Shown here piece by piece: positions 46,312 through 55,078 of a stretch of 64,000 bases of DNA (within the stretch, counting starts at the first letter, position 1; the number at the start of each line of letters is the position of its first letter). Location: positions 434,001 to 498,000 of the forward strand of contig NZ_JAABOQ010000004.1 of the NCBI RefSeq assembly GCF_010671565.1, written 5' to 3'. A program made the translations under genes and the position numbers. The notes beneath the pieces were generated by a model. It was not told where the DNA came from. It ran no database searches and saw only the letters and a program-made list of their open reading frames with translations. This stretch comes from Spongiivirga citrea. Lineage in GTDB: Bacteria; Bacteroidota; Bacteroidia; Flavobacteriales; Flavobacteriaceae.

Positions 46312-47139
46312 TTATACGCCACTATATGCAGCGAAGCCTCCGTCTATTGGAACCACAACTCCTGTAACAAATTTTGACCCATCTCCACACAACCATAAAG
46401 TTGTGCCGATTAGATCTTCTGGTTCTCCAAAACGCCCCATTGGCGTTTGTTCTATTATTTGATTACCTCGTTGTGTCAAACTCCCATCATCTGTAGTTAA
46501 TAGGCTTCTATTTTGATCTGTTAAGAAAAAGCCAGGTGCCAGAGCATTAACACGAACGCCTACTTTTGAGAAGTGTACCGCCAACCACTGAGTAAAGTTA
46601 GATACAGCCGCCTTCGCCGCACTATAAGCTGGTATTTTAGTCAGTGGTGTAAATGCGTTCATCGAAGAAATGTTAATTATACTACAACCTTCTCTACCGA
46701 TCATATCTTTTGCAAATACTTGTGTTGGCAATAGTGTACCAATAAAGTTAAGATTAAAAACAAATTGAATTCCGTTTACATCAAGATCAAAGAAAGTCTT
46801 GAATTCGTCATTTTTATTTATCAAATCTTCGGCTACTAGAAAAGGATTACTTGTAGTTCCCAAAGGATGATTACCCCCCGCCCCATTAATCAAAATATCG
46901 CATGCCCCAAATGCCTTGTCAACTTGTTGCTTTGCTCGTTGAAGTGATTTTATCTCTAAAACATTTGCCTGAACACCAATAGCATTCCCTCCGTTTTGGT
47001 TAATACCTTTAGCGACTTTCTCTGCAGCTTCTTCTCTAAGATCCAATACCGCTACTTTGTATCCATTTTTGGCCAATGCATGGGCCAAAGTGCTACATAA
47101 TACTCCACCGGCTCCCGTTAATACAACTGTTTTGCTCAT
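46312..47139 (-). CDS. uxuB: SDR-type D-mannonate oxidoreductase (fructuronate reductase)
   Basis: 275 residues. VVLTGAGGVLCSTLAHALAK is the NAD motif; DILINGAGGNHPLGTTSNPF is characteristic of the short-chain UxuB found in Bacillus and Bacteroidota; the catalytic site is INISSMNAF with AYSAAKAAVS; the end is VVPIDGGFAAYSGV. It reduces fructuronate to mannonate, joining UxaC and UxuA. First gene of the operon that continues through kduI/kduD to the TRAP transporter. Confidence 0.9.
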   Translation of the reverse strand: MSKTVVLTGAGGVLCSTLAHALAKNGYKVAVLDLREEAAEKVAKGINQNGGNAIGVQANVLEIKSLQRAKQQVDKAFGACDILINGAGGNHPLGTTSNPFLVAEDLINKNDEFKTFFDLDVNGIQFVFNLNFIGTLLPTQVFAKDMIGREGCSIINISSMNAFTPLTKIPAYSAAKAAVSNFTQWLAVHFSKVGVRVNALAPGFFLTDQNRSLLTTDDGSLTQRGNQIIEQTPMGRFGEPEDLIGTTLWLCGDGSKFVTGVVVPIDGGFAAYSGV

Positions 47140-47175
47140 CTTTTATTAATACAACTTTTCATTACTACAATTTTT

Positions 47176-47220
47176 TAAAAGTACTGTTTGACTGAATTTA
47201 TAGTATCCTGCCCTATCAGG
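47176..47220 (-). promoter_or_regulatory. Promoter of the uronate/TRAP operon, site 6 of the shared element
   Basis: Minus strand: CCTGATAGGGCAGGAT (47220 to 47205), exactly 21 nt, then TACTTTTA (47183 to 47176), one base off TAnnTTTG. uxuB starts at 47139. This is the most divergent distal half-site; the proximal CAGGAT is intact. Confidence 0.75.
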
Positions 47221-47349
47221 TTTAAACGGATACCAAAATGATTTATTAGATCAATTCAGTTTTAAAAAAACTTGCCAAATAAACTTCTTTTTTAAACTTA
47301 TGACAAAGAATTCATTTGCACCTCATTTTTGTAATCAATTTCCGCTAAC

Positions 47350-47376
47350 TGTACAATAATGTACCTGATTTTGTAC
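47350..47376. other. Three helically phased GTAC repeats
   Basis: GTAC occurs at 47351, 47361 and 47373, the first two exactly 10 bp apart and the third 12 bp on, each preceded by T. The position between the uxuB promoter and the truncated enzyme at 47424 suggests a possible transcription-factor site, without proof. Confidence 0.35.
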
Positions 47377-47423
47377 GATGACGATCCATAGACTTTCTAT
47401 ATTTACTTATCAATACCATTCAA

Positions 47424-47657
47424 ATGATTTCAGAAGTAAAGGCTAAGCAAATATCTATTCTAATTGCATTATTCAGTATTAACATAATACACCCACAGAC
47501 ACTTCCAAAAATACTTATGGATAAAAAGGTAATCACAAAAAATTACTTACCAGATTTCAGTTATGCTAGTTACCACAATGGTGAAAAACAACTTCCACTT
47601 AGGATGATTCCTTCGTTGTACAACTACCAATTAAAAAATAGAATGCCCTCAAAATAA
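47424..47657 (+). pseudogene. N-terminal remnant of a secreted beta-helix/DUF4955-like enzyme
   Basis: Only 77 codons. A plausible signal peptide (SILIALFSINIIHPQ) is followed by LPDFSYASYHNGEKQLP. That motif, of the type PDFSYAGYxxGExPxP, normally opens the mature part of large secreted right-handed beta-helix proteins, including DUF4955 members and pectate-lyase-like enzymes. The frame then stops at 47655-47657 and the following 88 nt before the HTCS gene contain no continuation that I could recognise. I interpret it as the start of an enzyme gene whose body was deleted. An independently expressed small secreted protein is less likely. Confidence 0.5.
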
Positions 47658-47745
47658 CTCCTGAAATATTTTATAAAAAGTAAAAAAAACCATTAATTTA
47701 ACAGATTTCCTTATCCTACCTGTTAAACTATACTATAATCCTTAG

Positions 47746-50700
47746 ATGAGTCGTACTCACTATTTTTTTCTATTATTTCTACTTATAGCTTCGCACGCCT
47801 ATGGCCAGAACAAGAGCTATAAGTTTAGAAGTATTACCTCAAATGACGGATTATCTCAAAGTTCTGTAATTCAAATTCACCAAGATAGATTAGGAAGAAT
47901 ATGGCTTGCAACCAGAGATGGACTAAATCTCTATGATGGAAGTAGTTTTAAAATTTTTAGAAATGATCCTACCGACTCTTTATCTATAAGTAATGACGAT
48001 ATTCTTTCAATAAAAGAGGATTCCCAAGGTAAAATTTGGATCGGAACCTATAACGGATTGAATCGCTACGATCCGGTTACTAAAACCTTTAAACGTTTCT
48101 TTCATGGTGACAAAAACTCTAACCTAAAGGATAATACAATTTGGGCGTTAGAAGAAATTGGTGAGGAGATTTGGATTGGAACATCAAAAGGTCTATTTGT
48201 TTACAATACAAATAATAACTCTTTCATTAATAGTACAAGTAGTCAAAAACACCTTAAAGACAGCTATATTTTAAGCATACTCAAAACTAAAAATAATACT
48301 ATTTGGGTAGGTACATCCAAAGGCCTCTATAAGTTAAATTCCCGGACTGATAATCTTTTAAACTTCGATCTAATTGCCAATTCAAACGTAAAAGGAACAG
48401 AGTTATATATTCAAGACTTAGCAGAAAGTAACAATGGCACTATTTGGATAGGAACTAAAAATCTTGGTTTGTTTAAACTTGATAGAAAGCTGCAAAAGCT
48501 TGAGCTTCTTAATGAACAAAACGAATACAAAGATCTACACACAGATGTTAGAGCTCTAGATTTTGATGAGAATAATGATCTATGGATTGGAACATATGAA
48601 GGTGTTAAAATTCTTGACTCAAAAGGGCGCCTAAAATGTATATCGAGCAGTACCAATGAAAATTTAAGTAAAGTAAAATCCATTTTTACAGATAAAAAAG
48701 GTTCTGTCTGGATAGGAAAGTATTATGGTGGTGTTTCCATATGGGACGATACAAACATCAACTTCACAAATTTTGACAATGATTTTAAAGAAGGCCTTTT
48801 AAGTTACAAAGTGGTAGGTTCTATAGTTGCCGATAGAAGGAGTAATATATACCTGGGTACTGAGGGAGGCGGTATTACAATACTCGATCCTAGTTTCCAA
48901 AATATTAGCTACATCAATAAAACCAATACACCAAAAGTGCCAAGTGATAATATAAAGTCTCTTTTTATAAATAATGATCAATTGTGGATTGGCTCCTTTA
49001 ATGCTGGAGTCGTTGTCTATGATATCAAAGACAATAAGGTCCTAACCAATTTACTTCCTGAGAAGTTAGAACGCATATTAAAACAATCTGGTGTTTACGC
49101 TATAAAGAAAGATTATTTAAATAATATGTGGTTTGGCACATTTGGAAGCGGACTAATTCATTACAACATAAAAACCAATACTTTTCGCCAATTCACTAAC
49201 AATTCTGATGACCCATTAACACTTTCAAATAATCGGATAAGATCCCTTCTTATAGACTCTGAAGAGCGAATATGGATAGGTACTCAAAAAGGACTTAATT
49301 CCTTTAAATTGGAGGATATTCAGGATAATAATGTTCTTTTCAATCATTATTTCTACAGCAATATAGGAGCCTCGGGAGTTGATATTTTGACCATTTTTGA
49401 AGATGATGATCATACAATCTGGGTAGGCACAAAGGCCAAGGGTTTGTACAAATTTAATAATGGCCTTTTCGAAAAAGTAATTATAAAAAAAGGTGACTTA
49501 CAGATTAACTCCATACACTCAATTCTTCAGGATAACAAAAAAAACCTATGGTTAGGATCAAATCAAGGAATAGTAAAATATAATCCTAAAACTAAAAATG
49601 TTAAAATATATGATCAAAAAGACGGATTGTCAAGTAGTGAGTTTAACGATAATTCGTGCCTAAAACTCAATGCTAATCGCCTGTATTTTGGTGGGCCATC
49701 GGGGCTTTCATTCTTTGATCCAGAAAACATAATAATAAATGATTATGCGCCACGGGTAATTTTAACTGATCTCAAAATCATGAACCAATCAGTTAAGGTA
49801 AAAGATGAAACAAAGATTTTAAAAAAAAGTATTTCGCTTACAGATAAAATAACCCTGTCATATAATAAAGCAAACTTTACCCTTGCTTTTGCAACTCCTA
49901 ACTTCATCAATGCATCAAACAACCAGTACGATTATCGTATGTTGGGTTTAGATGACCAATGGGTTAATACCACGAACACAGAAGCTTCATATACCATTCA
50001 GAAACCAGGCACCTATTTTTTTGAAGTAAAAGGCGCAAATAATGATGGGGTTTGGAATAAGAATGTTGTTCGACTCGAAATTGAAGTCCTCCCTGCTCCA
50101 TGGAGAAGCTGGTGGGCATTCACAATTTATGCACTACTTATTGGTTTAGCGTTGTTTTTCTTAATTCGTTTTTTAAAGTCAAAAGCTAAATTGAAGCATG
50201 AATTAGAGTTAGAGCATATAGAAAATCTAAGAAATGAGCAGACAAATAAAGCAAAACTTCAATTCTTCACTAATATTTCGCATGAATTCCGAACACCTTT
50301 GACCTTAATTTTGGGTCCAATACAACAGTTGCTAGAAGATTATAAGGGTGGTAACAAAACATACAAAAAGCTCTTGGTTATTGAAAATAGCGCTACCCAT
50401 TTACTACAACTTATTAATAGGTTGATGGATTTTAGAAAGCTAGAAAATAACCAGCTAAACTTAAGAGCTGCGGAAGGAAATATTGTCAAATTTTTAAAAG
50501 AAATATACCTTTCATTCACGGAGTATGCCAAATCAGGTAACTACACCTATAATTTTACCACTACAGATCAGGAAATTCTAGTTTACTATGACAGAGCCAA
50601 ATTGGAGCGTGTTTTTTACAATTTGATTTCTAATGCTTTTAAATACACCCCAAAAGGTGGCACTATAACAATTAACGTCGTTAAGAATAATGATCACTTA

Positions 50701-51837
50701 GAAGTGGAAGTGCAAGATTCTGGTGTTGGCATATCAGAGAAATACTTGGACAAGATTTTTGATCGATTTTTTGAAATACCAGGTAATGACAAACTTCATG
50801 AAGAATATAACAAAGGTACGGGTATTGGCTTGTCAATAGTTAGAAATATTGTTAACCTCCATCATGGAACAATTGATGTAAAAAATCAATCACAAAGAGG
50901 TACTGTTTTTGCCTTAAAACTTCCATTAGGTAAATTGCATTTATCCCAAGGGGAAATTTTGCAAGACTTCAAGATTAGTGACGATATTAGCCAATATGAA
51001 TCTCAATTAGAGAACTATAATTTAACCGCAGCAAATAGACTTGATCACCTAATAGTTGAAAAAGACAAACAGACTATTTTGATTGTTGAGGACAACAAAC
51101 CTCTGAGATCATTTCTCAAAGATTTTTTAAATCAGGACTACAATGTAATTGAGGCCGAAAATGGTAAGATTGGACTAAAAAAAGCGCTTAAGCATGTCCC
51201 AGATCTAATTGTTAGCGATATCATTATGCCAGAAATGGTTGGTACAGATCTCTGTACCGAGATAAAACAAAATCTCAAAACAAGTCACATACCAGTTGTC
51301 TTGTTAACATCGAGGTCATCATTGGTATATAAATTTGAAGGACTTGAAAGTGGGGCTGATGAATATATAAGCAAACCTTTTAACTTGAAAGAATTTAAGT
51401 TAAGAGTGCAAAACTTATTACAATCAACATCCAGATTAAAAAAGAAATTTTCTAATGAAAATTATTTGAAGCCAAGCGATATAACAGTATCATCTATTGA
51501 TGAACAATTATTAAAAAAAGCTTTTCAAATAGTTGAAAATAATATTTCTAACGAACAGTTTGATATTCCTTACTTCTGTACTGAGTTAGGCATTAGTCGA
51601 ACCCTTCTTTTTACTAAAATAAAAGCATGGACCAATTTCACCCCCAACGAATTCATCCATGAATTAAGAATGAAACGTGCAGCACAGTTATTAGAACAAA
51701 ATAAAATTAATATCTCTCAAGTAAGCTACAAAGTAGGTTTCAAAAACCCTAAGTACTTTAGCAAGTGTTTTCAGAAAAAATTTGGTGAAACTCCGTCAGA
51801 TTACCAAAACAAGTTTTCTGAAAACCAAATTCTCTAA
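47746..51837 (+). CDS. Hybrid two-component system sensor/regulator (HTCS)
   Basis: 1363 residues. Signal peptide (ends HAYGQ). Periplasmic beta-propeller repeats follow (residues about 25-690; recurrent units such as GRIWLATRDGLNLYD, GKIWIGTYNGLNRYD, KNLWLGSNQGIVKYN), then a Y_Y_Y domain (about 700-775) and a membrane segment near 789-810. Next are a histidine kinase with ISHEFRTPLTLILGP (phospho-His846), ATP-binding NLISNAFKYTPKGG and GTGIGLSIVRNIV, a receiver domain (Asp1158 in LIVSDIIMP), and an AraC-type DNA-binding domain (about 1265-1355). HTCS proteins sense a specific oligosaccharide in the periplasm and activate their locus. Central position makes it the leading candidate for the factor that binds the shared promoter element. 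Confidence 0.97.
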   Translation: MSRTHYFFLLFLLIASHAYGQNKSYKFRSITSNDGLSQSSVIQIHQDRLGRIWLATRDGLNLYDGSSFKIFRNDPTDSLSISNDDILSIKEDSQGKIWIGTYNGLNRYDPVTKTFKRFFHGDKNSNLKDNTIWALEEIGEEIWIGTSKGLFVYNTNNNSFINSTSSQKHLKDSYILSILKTKNNTIWVGTSKGLYKLNSRTDNLLNFDLIANSNVKGTELYIQDLAESNNGTIWIGTKNLGLFKLDRKLQKLELLNEQNEYKDLHTDVRALDFDENNDLWIGTYEGVKILDSKGRLKCISSSTNENLSKVKSIFTDKKGSVWIGKYYGGVSIWDDTNINFTNFDNDFKEGLLSYKVVGSIVADRRSNIYLGTEGGGITILDPSFQNISYINKTNTPKVPSDNIKSLFINNDQLWIGSFNAGVVVYDIKDNKVLTNLLPEKLERILKQSGVYAIKKDYLNNMWFGTFGSGLIHYNIKTNTFRQFTNNSDDPLTLSNNRIRSLLIDSEERIWIGTQKGLNSFKLEDIQDNNVLFNHYFYSNIGASGVDILTIFEDDDHTIWVGTKAKGLYKFNNGLFEKVIIKKGDLQINSIHSILQDNKKNLWLGSNQGIVKYNPKTKNVKIYDQKDGLSSSEFNDNSCLKLNANRLYFGGPSGLSFFDPENIIINDYAPRVILTDLKIMNQSVKVKDETKILKKSISLTDKITLSYNKANFTLAFATPNFINASNNQYDYRMLGLDDQWVNTTNTEASYTIQKPGTYFFEVKGANNDGVWNKNVVRLEIEVLPAPWRSWWAFTIYALLIGLALFFLIRFLKSKAKLKHELELEHIENLRNEQTNKAKLQFFTNISHEFRTPLTLILGPIQQLLEDYKGGNKTYKKLLVIENSATHLLQLINRLMDFRKLENNQLNLRAAEGNIVKFLKEIYLSFTEYAKSGNYTYNFTTTDQEILVYYDRAKLERVFYNLISNAFKYTPKGGTITINVVKNNDHLEVEVQDSGVGISEKYLDKIFDRFFEIPGNDKLHEEYNKGTGIGLSIVRNIVNLHHGTIDVKNQSQRGTVFALKLPLGKLHLSQGEILQDFKISDDISQYESQLENYNLTAANRLDHLIVEKDKQTILIVEDNKPLRSFLKDFLNQDYNVIEAENGKIGLKKALKHVPDLIVSDIIMPEMVGTDLCTEIKQNLKTSHIPVVLLTSRSSLVYKFEGLESGADEYISKPFNLKEFKLRVQNLLQSTSRLKKKFSNENYLKPSDITVSSIDEQLLKKAFQIVENNISNEQFDIPYFCTELGISRTLLFTKIKAWTNFTPNEFIHELRMKRAAQLLEQNKINISQVSYKVGFKNPKYFSKCFQKKFGETPSDYQNKFSENQIL

Positions 51838-51926
51838 TTATCAAAAATCATCTATTTACACGGAATTTTTATGATTTCTGGATGATTGTATACCCTTTTT
51901 TGAATTTTTGATATAGTCCGTCTACT

Positions 51927-51934
51927 TACATTTG
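51927..51934 (+). promoter_or_regulatory. Probable -7 promoter box before susC 3
   Basis: TACATTTG is a perfect TAnnTTTG box about 117 nt before the SusC 3 start. Unlike the seven other promoters it has no CAGGAT-type element 21 nt upstream, so this pair is probably regulated differently or expressed at a basal level. Confidence 0.5.
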
Positions 51935-52051
51935 GAATAGTGAAAACGAATAATACTAAAACTGTAATTATCGAAATACTTTTAGTGATTTGTATAATCA
52001 TCTTAAGTCTTGTAATTATTCATTTTAGTTGACAAACTAAACAATTATCAA

Positions 52052-55000
52052 ATGATAAAAAACAAATTTAAACCAGTTAGAATATGTATTACTCTATTCT
52101 TGCTTTTTTTTGGTCTTATACTGCATGCACAGCAGAAGACCATTACAGGAAAAATAACAACCAAAGATGATGGTTTTGGACTTCCAGGTGTAAATGTTGT
52201 TCTTAAAGGAACAACAATTGGGGTTTCCTCAGATTTTGATGGAAACTACAGTATTCAAGTGGAGGGAGACAACCCAATTCTTGTATTTAGTTATATTGGC
52301 TTTAAGACACAAGAAATTAATGTAGGCTCAAATACCATTATTAATGTACAACTAGAAGATGATGCAGCAAATCTAGATGAAGTTGTGGTCATCGGTTACG
52401 GTACTACAAAAAAATCAGATATAACAGGATCAGTATCCTCGGTAAAATCAGAAGAGCTTTCTGCATTCCCTGTTTTAAGTACCGAACAAGCACTGCAGGG
52501 TCGTGCTGCAGGTGTTGCTGTACAATCTAACAACGGTGGTGAGCCAGGTGCACCAATTAATATTCGTATTAGAGGTAACACTTCTATTGGTGCAAGTAGT
52601 GCCGCTTTAGTTGTTGTCGATGGTTTTATTGGTGGTTCAATACCTCAACCTAATGATGTAGCTTCTATAGAAGTATTAAAAGATGCTTCTGCAACCGCAA
52701 TATATGGTTCAAGAGGTGCCAACGGTGTCATTCTTGTTACAACCAAAAAAGGGACTAAAGGTAAAATGCAAATAGAATTAAATTCTTCTTATGCGATACA
52801 AAATATAACCGAAACCTTAGATTTATTAAATGCAAACCAGTTTGCCAACTACCGTCAACAAATTAACCCAGCTTATACACAAGGCCCTGTTGATACAGAT
52901 TGGCAAGATTTAATTTATAGAACTGGTAGTGTTTCGAATCACCAGCTTTCATTTTCGGGAGGATCTGATAAAATAAATTATTACGTTTCTGGAAATTACT
53001 TTAAGCAAGATGGAATTGTAATCAATTCTGATTTTGAACGTTTTTCTTTCCTAGGTAATATTGACATTCAAGCAACTGATAGGTTGAAGTTAGGTTTTAA
53101 TTCATTTGCGAATCGCGGGAATAAAAACGGAGTACAAAGTCAGGCTAGTAGTGGTGGTAGCGGTGGCGGAGATGTAATATCTACTGCTTATCGATTCGCT
53201 CCAGATCAACCAATACAAGACGCTAATGGAGTAAATACTACAAATCCAGTAGGTGATGAATTTGACAATCCAGTCGCTATCGCTCGTGAAAGTGTAGACG
53301 ATACGACAACTGACGACTATCGCGCTAACTTTTATGCTGACTACGAATTAATTGATGGTTTATCATTTAAAACAACCTTTGGCTTTAGTACTGTGAATCG
53401 CACCAGAGGGCGGTTTTTACCAAGTACCCTTATCGGTCAGGCAAGTGGTCAAGGCGGTATCGCGAGTATTGAATCATTGAAAGGAACCGATATACTTTCT
53501 GAAAACTATCTTACCTATAATAAAGATTTTGACAAACATAGTCTTACCGCATTATTGGGTTATTCATATCAAAAAACACGAAGGGAGCGTTATAGTGCAG
53601 AATCTCAAAACTTTATTAGTAATAGTGTATCGTACTTTAATCTAGCTGCTGGATCAAATGTCCAAACACCAGTATCTAATTTAACCGAAAGTGAGATCGT
53701 ATCACAGTTCGCACGTGTTAATTATGAATATGATGATCGTTATTTACTAACTCTTACTGCTAGACGTGATGGTGCTTCTAATTTTGCGAAAAATAACAAA
53801 TACGCATTTTTCCCATCAGGTGCTATTGGTTGGAATATTTCAAATGAGGAGTTTTTGAGTGAAAGTAATACAATATCAAACCTTAAACTACGTGCTAGTT
53901 ACGGTGTAACTGGTAACCCTTCAATTAATCCATATCAGTCATTAGCGAGTTTAGATGCAATTTATGCTGCTGTCGGTGATCAAACAGTAAACGCAGTAGT
54001 GCCACAGCAACTTGCCAATCCAGACCTAAAGTGGGAGTCTTCTTATCAAACTAATATAGGGGTCGACTTTGGATTTTTTGATAATCGTTTAACAACTACT
54101 TTAGACTATTATAATATTGATACTAAAGATCTTATTCTTGGTGACTCTGGAGCACCAGAATACATTGGTTTTTCGAGATTAGAATCACTAAGAAATGTAG
54201 GCGAAATAAATAATAAAGGATTTGAGATAACTATCAGTTCTTTAAACGTAGCAAATGACAACTTTACATGGTCAACAGACTTAAACTGGGCTACCAATAA
54301 AGTAGAAGTAGTTAAATTGATTAATGGTGAAGATATTTTCTTAGACTCTGCTCCAGGTTCATTTTTACAAGATCAAACACATATATTACGTGAAGGCGAA
54401 GCTGTGGGTGTTTTTTGGGGATATGAATATCAAGGAGTCTATCAGGGTGGTGCTGTACCAGCTGGCCAAGGTACATATGAAGGTGCCGAAGCGGGTGATG
54501 AGTTATTTACCGATCTTGATGGTGATGGTATAATTACAGGTGATGATCGCAAAATAATAGGTGACCCTAATCAGGATTGGACTTTTGGACTTAACAATAC
54601 CTTCACTTATAAGAATTTTGACCTTAATATATTCTTTCAAGGCGCAATAGGTGGAGATATTTTTAGTTACACTTTTCTGGAACTGGCTTCTGGTGAATCA
54701 AATGCTACAACCGAGGTTTTAAACGCTTGGACGCCTGCTAATACAAACACAAATGTTCCATCGGCAAAAGTACGTGAAAAACGAATAAATTCACGTTTTG
54801 TGTATGACGGAAGTTATGTAAGGCTTAAAAACCTTGCGTTAGGATACAATTTACCCACAGATGTGATAGGCAAATTTGGACTACAAGGACTTCGAGTTTC
54901 ATTAAGTGGTCAAAATTTATTGACGTTCACTGATTTTCCTGGTACTGACCCAGAGGCTAGTTATCAAAGTCAAGGCAATCAAAATAACAATGTTAATCTT

Positions 55001-55066
55001 GGTTTTGATTATGGTAGCTACCCCAATATCAGGTCTTACACATTATCACTTAATTTAAAATTTTAA
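52052..55066 (+). CDS. susC: SusC/RagA-family TonB-dependent outer-membrane transporter 3
   Basis: 1004 residues: signal peptide ending LHAQ, regulatory-like domain (ITGKITTKDDGFGLPGVNV, DFDGNYSI), LDEVVVIGYGTTKKSDITGS, plug (ALQGRAAGVAVQSNNGG, LKDASATAIYGSRGANGVIL), barrel ending IRSYTLSLNLKF. Outer-membrane oligosaccharide importer, 215 nt after the HTCS gene and 12 nt before its SusD partner. Confidence 0.95.
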   Translation: MIKNKFKPVRICITLFLLFFGLILHAQQKTITGKITTKDDGFGLPGVNVVLKGTTIGVSSDFDGNYSIQVEGDNPILVFSYIGFKTQEINVGSNTIINVQLEDDAANLDEVVVIGYGTTKKSDITGSVSSVKSEELSAFPVLSTEQALQGRAAGVAVQSNNGGEPGAPINIRIRGNTSIGASSAALVVVDGFIGGSIPQPNDVASIEVLKDASATAIYGSRGANGVILVTTKKGTKGKMQIELNSSYAIQNITETLDLLNANQFANYRQQINPAYTQGPVDTDWQDLIYRTGSVSNHQLSFSGGSDKINYYVSGNYFKQDGIVINSDFERFSFLGNIDIQATDRLKLGFNSFANRGNKNGVQSQASSGGSGGGDVISTAYRFAPDQPIQDANGVNTTNPVGDEFDNPVAIARESVDDTTTDDYRANFYADYELIDGLSFKTTFGFSTVNRTRGRFLPSTLIGQASGQGGIASIESLKGTDILSENYLTYNKDFDKHSLTALLGYSYQKTRRERYSAESQNFISNSVSYFNLAAGSNVQTPVSNLTESEIVSQFARVNYEYDDRYLLTLTARRDGASNFAKNNKYAFFPSGAIGWNISNEEFLSESNTISNLKLRASYGVTGNPSINPYQSLASLDAIYAAVGDQTVNAVVPQQLANPDLKWESSYQTNIGVDFGFFDNRLTTTLDYYNIDTKDLILGDSGAPEYIGFSRLESLRNVGEINNKGFEITISSLNVANDNFTWSTDLNWATNKVEVVKLINGEDIFLDSAPGSFLQDQTHILREGEAVGVFWGYEYQGVYQGGAVPAGQGTYEGAEAGDELFTDLDGDGIITGDDRKIIGDPNQDWTFGLNNTFTYKNFDLNIFFQGAIGGDIFSYTFLELASGESNATTEVLNAWTPANTNTNVPSAKVREKRINSRFVYDGSYVRLKNLALGYNLPTDVIGKFGLQGLRVSLSGQNLLTFTDFPGTDPEASYQSQGNQNNNVNLGFDYGSYPNIRSYTLSLNLKF

Positions 55067-55078
55067 TTTAAAGTCATT

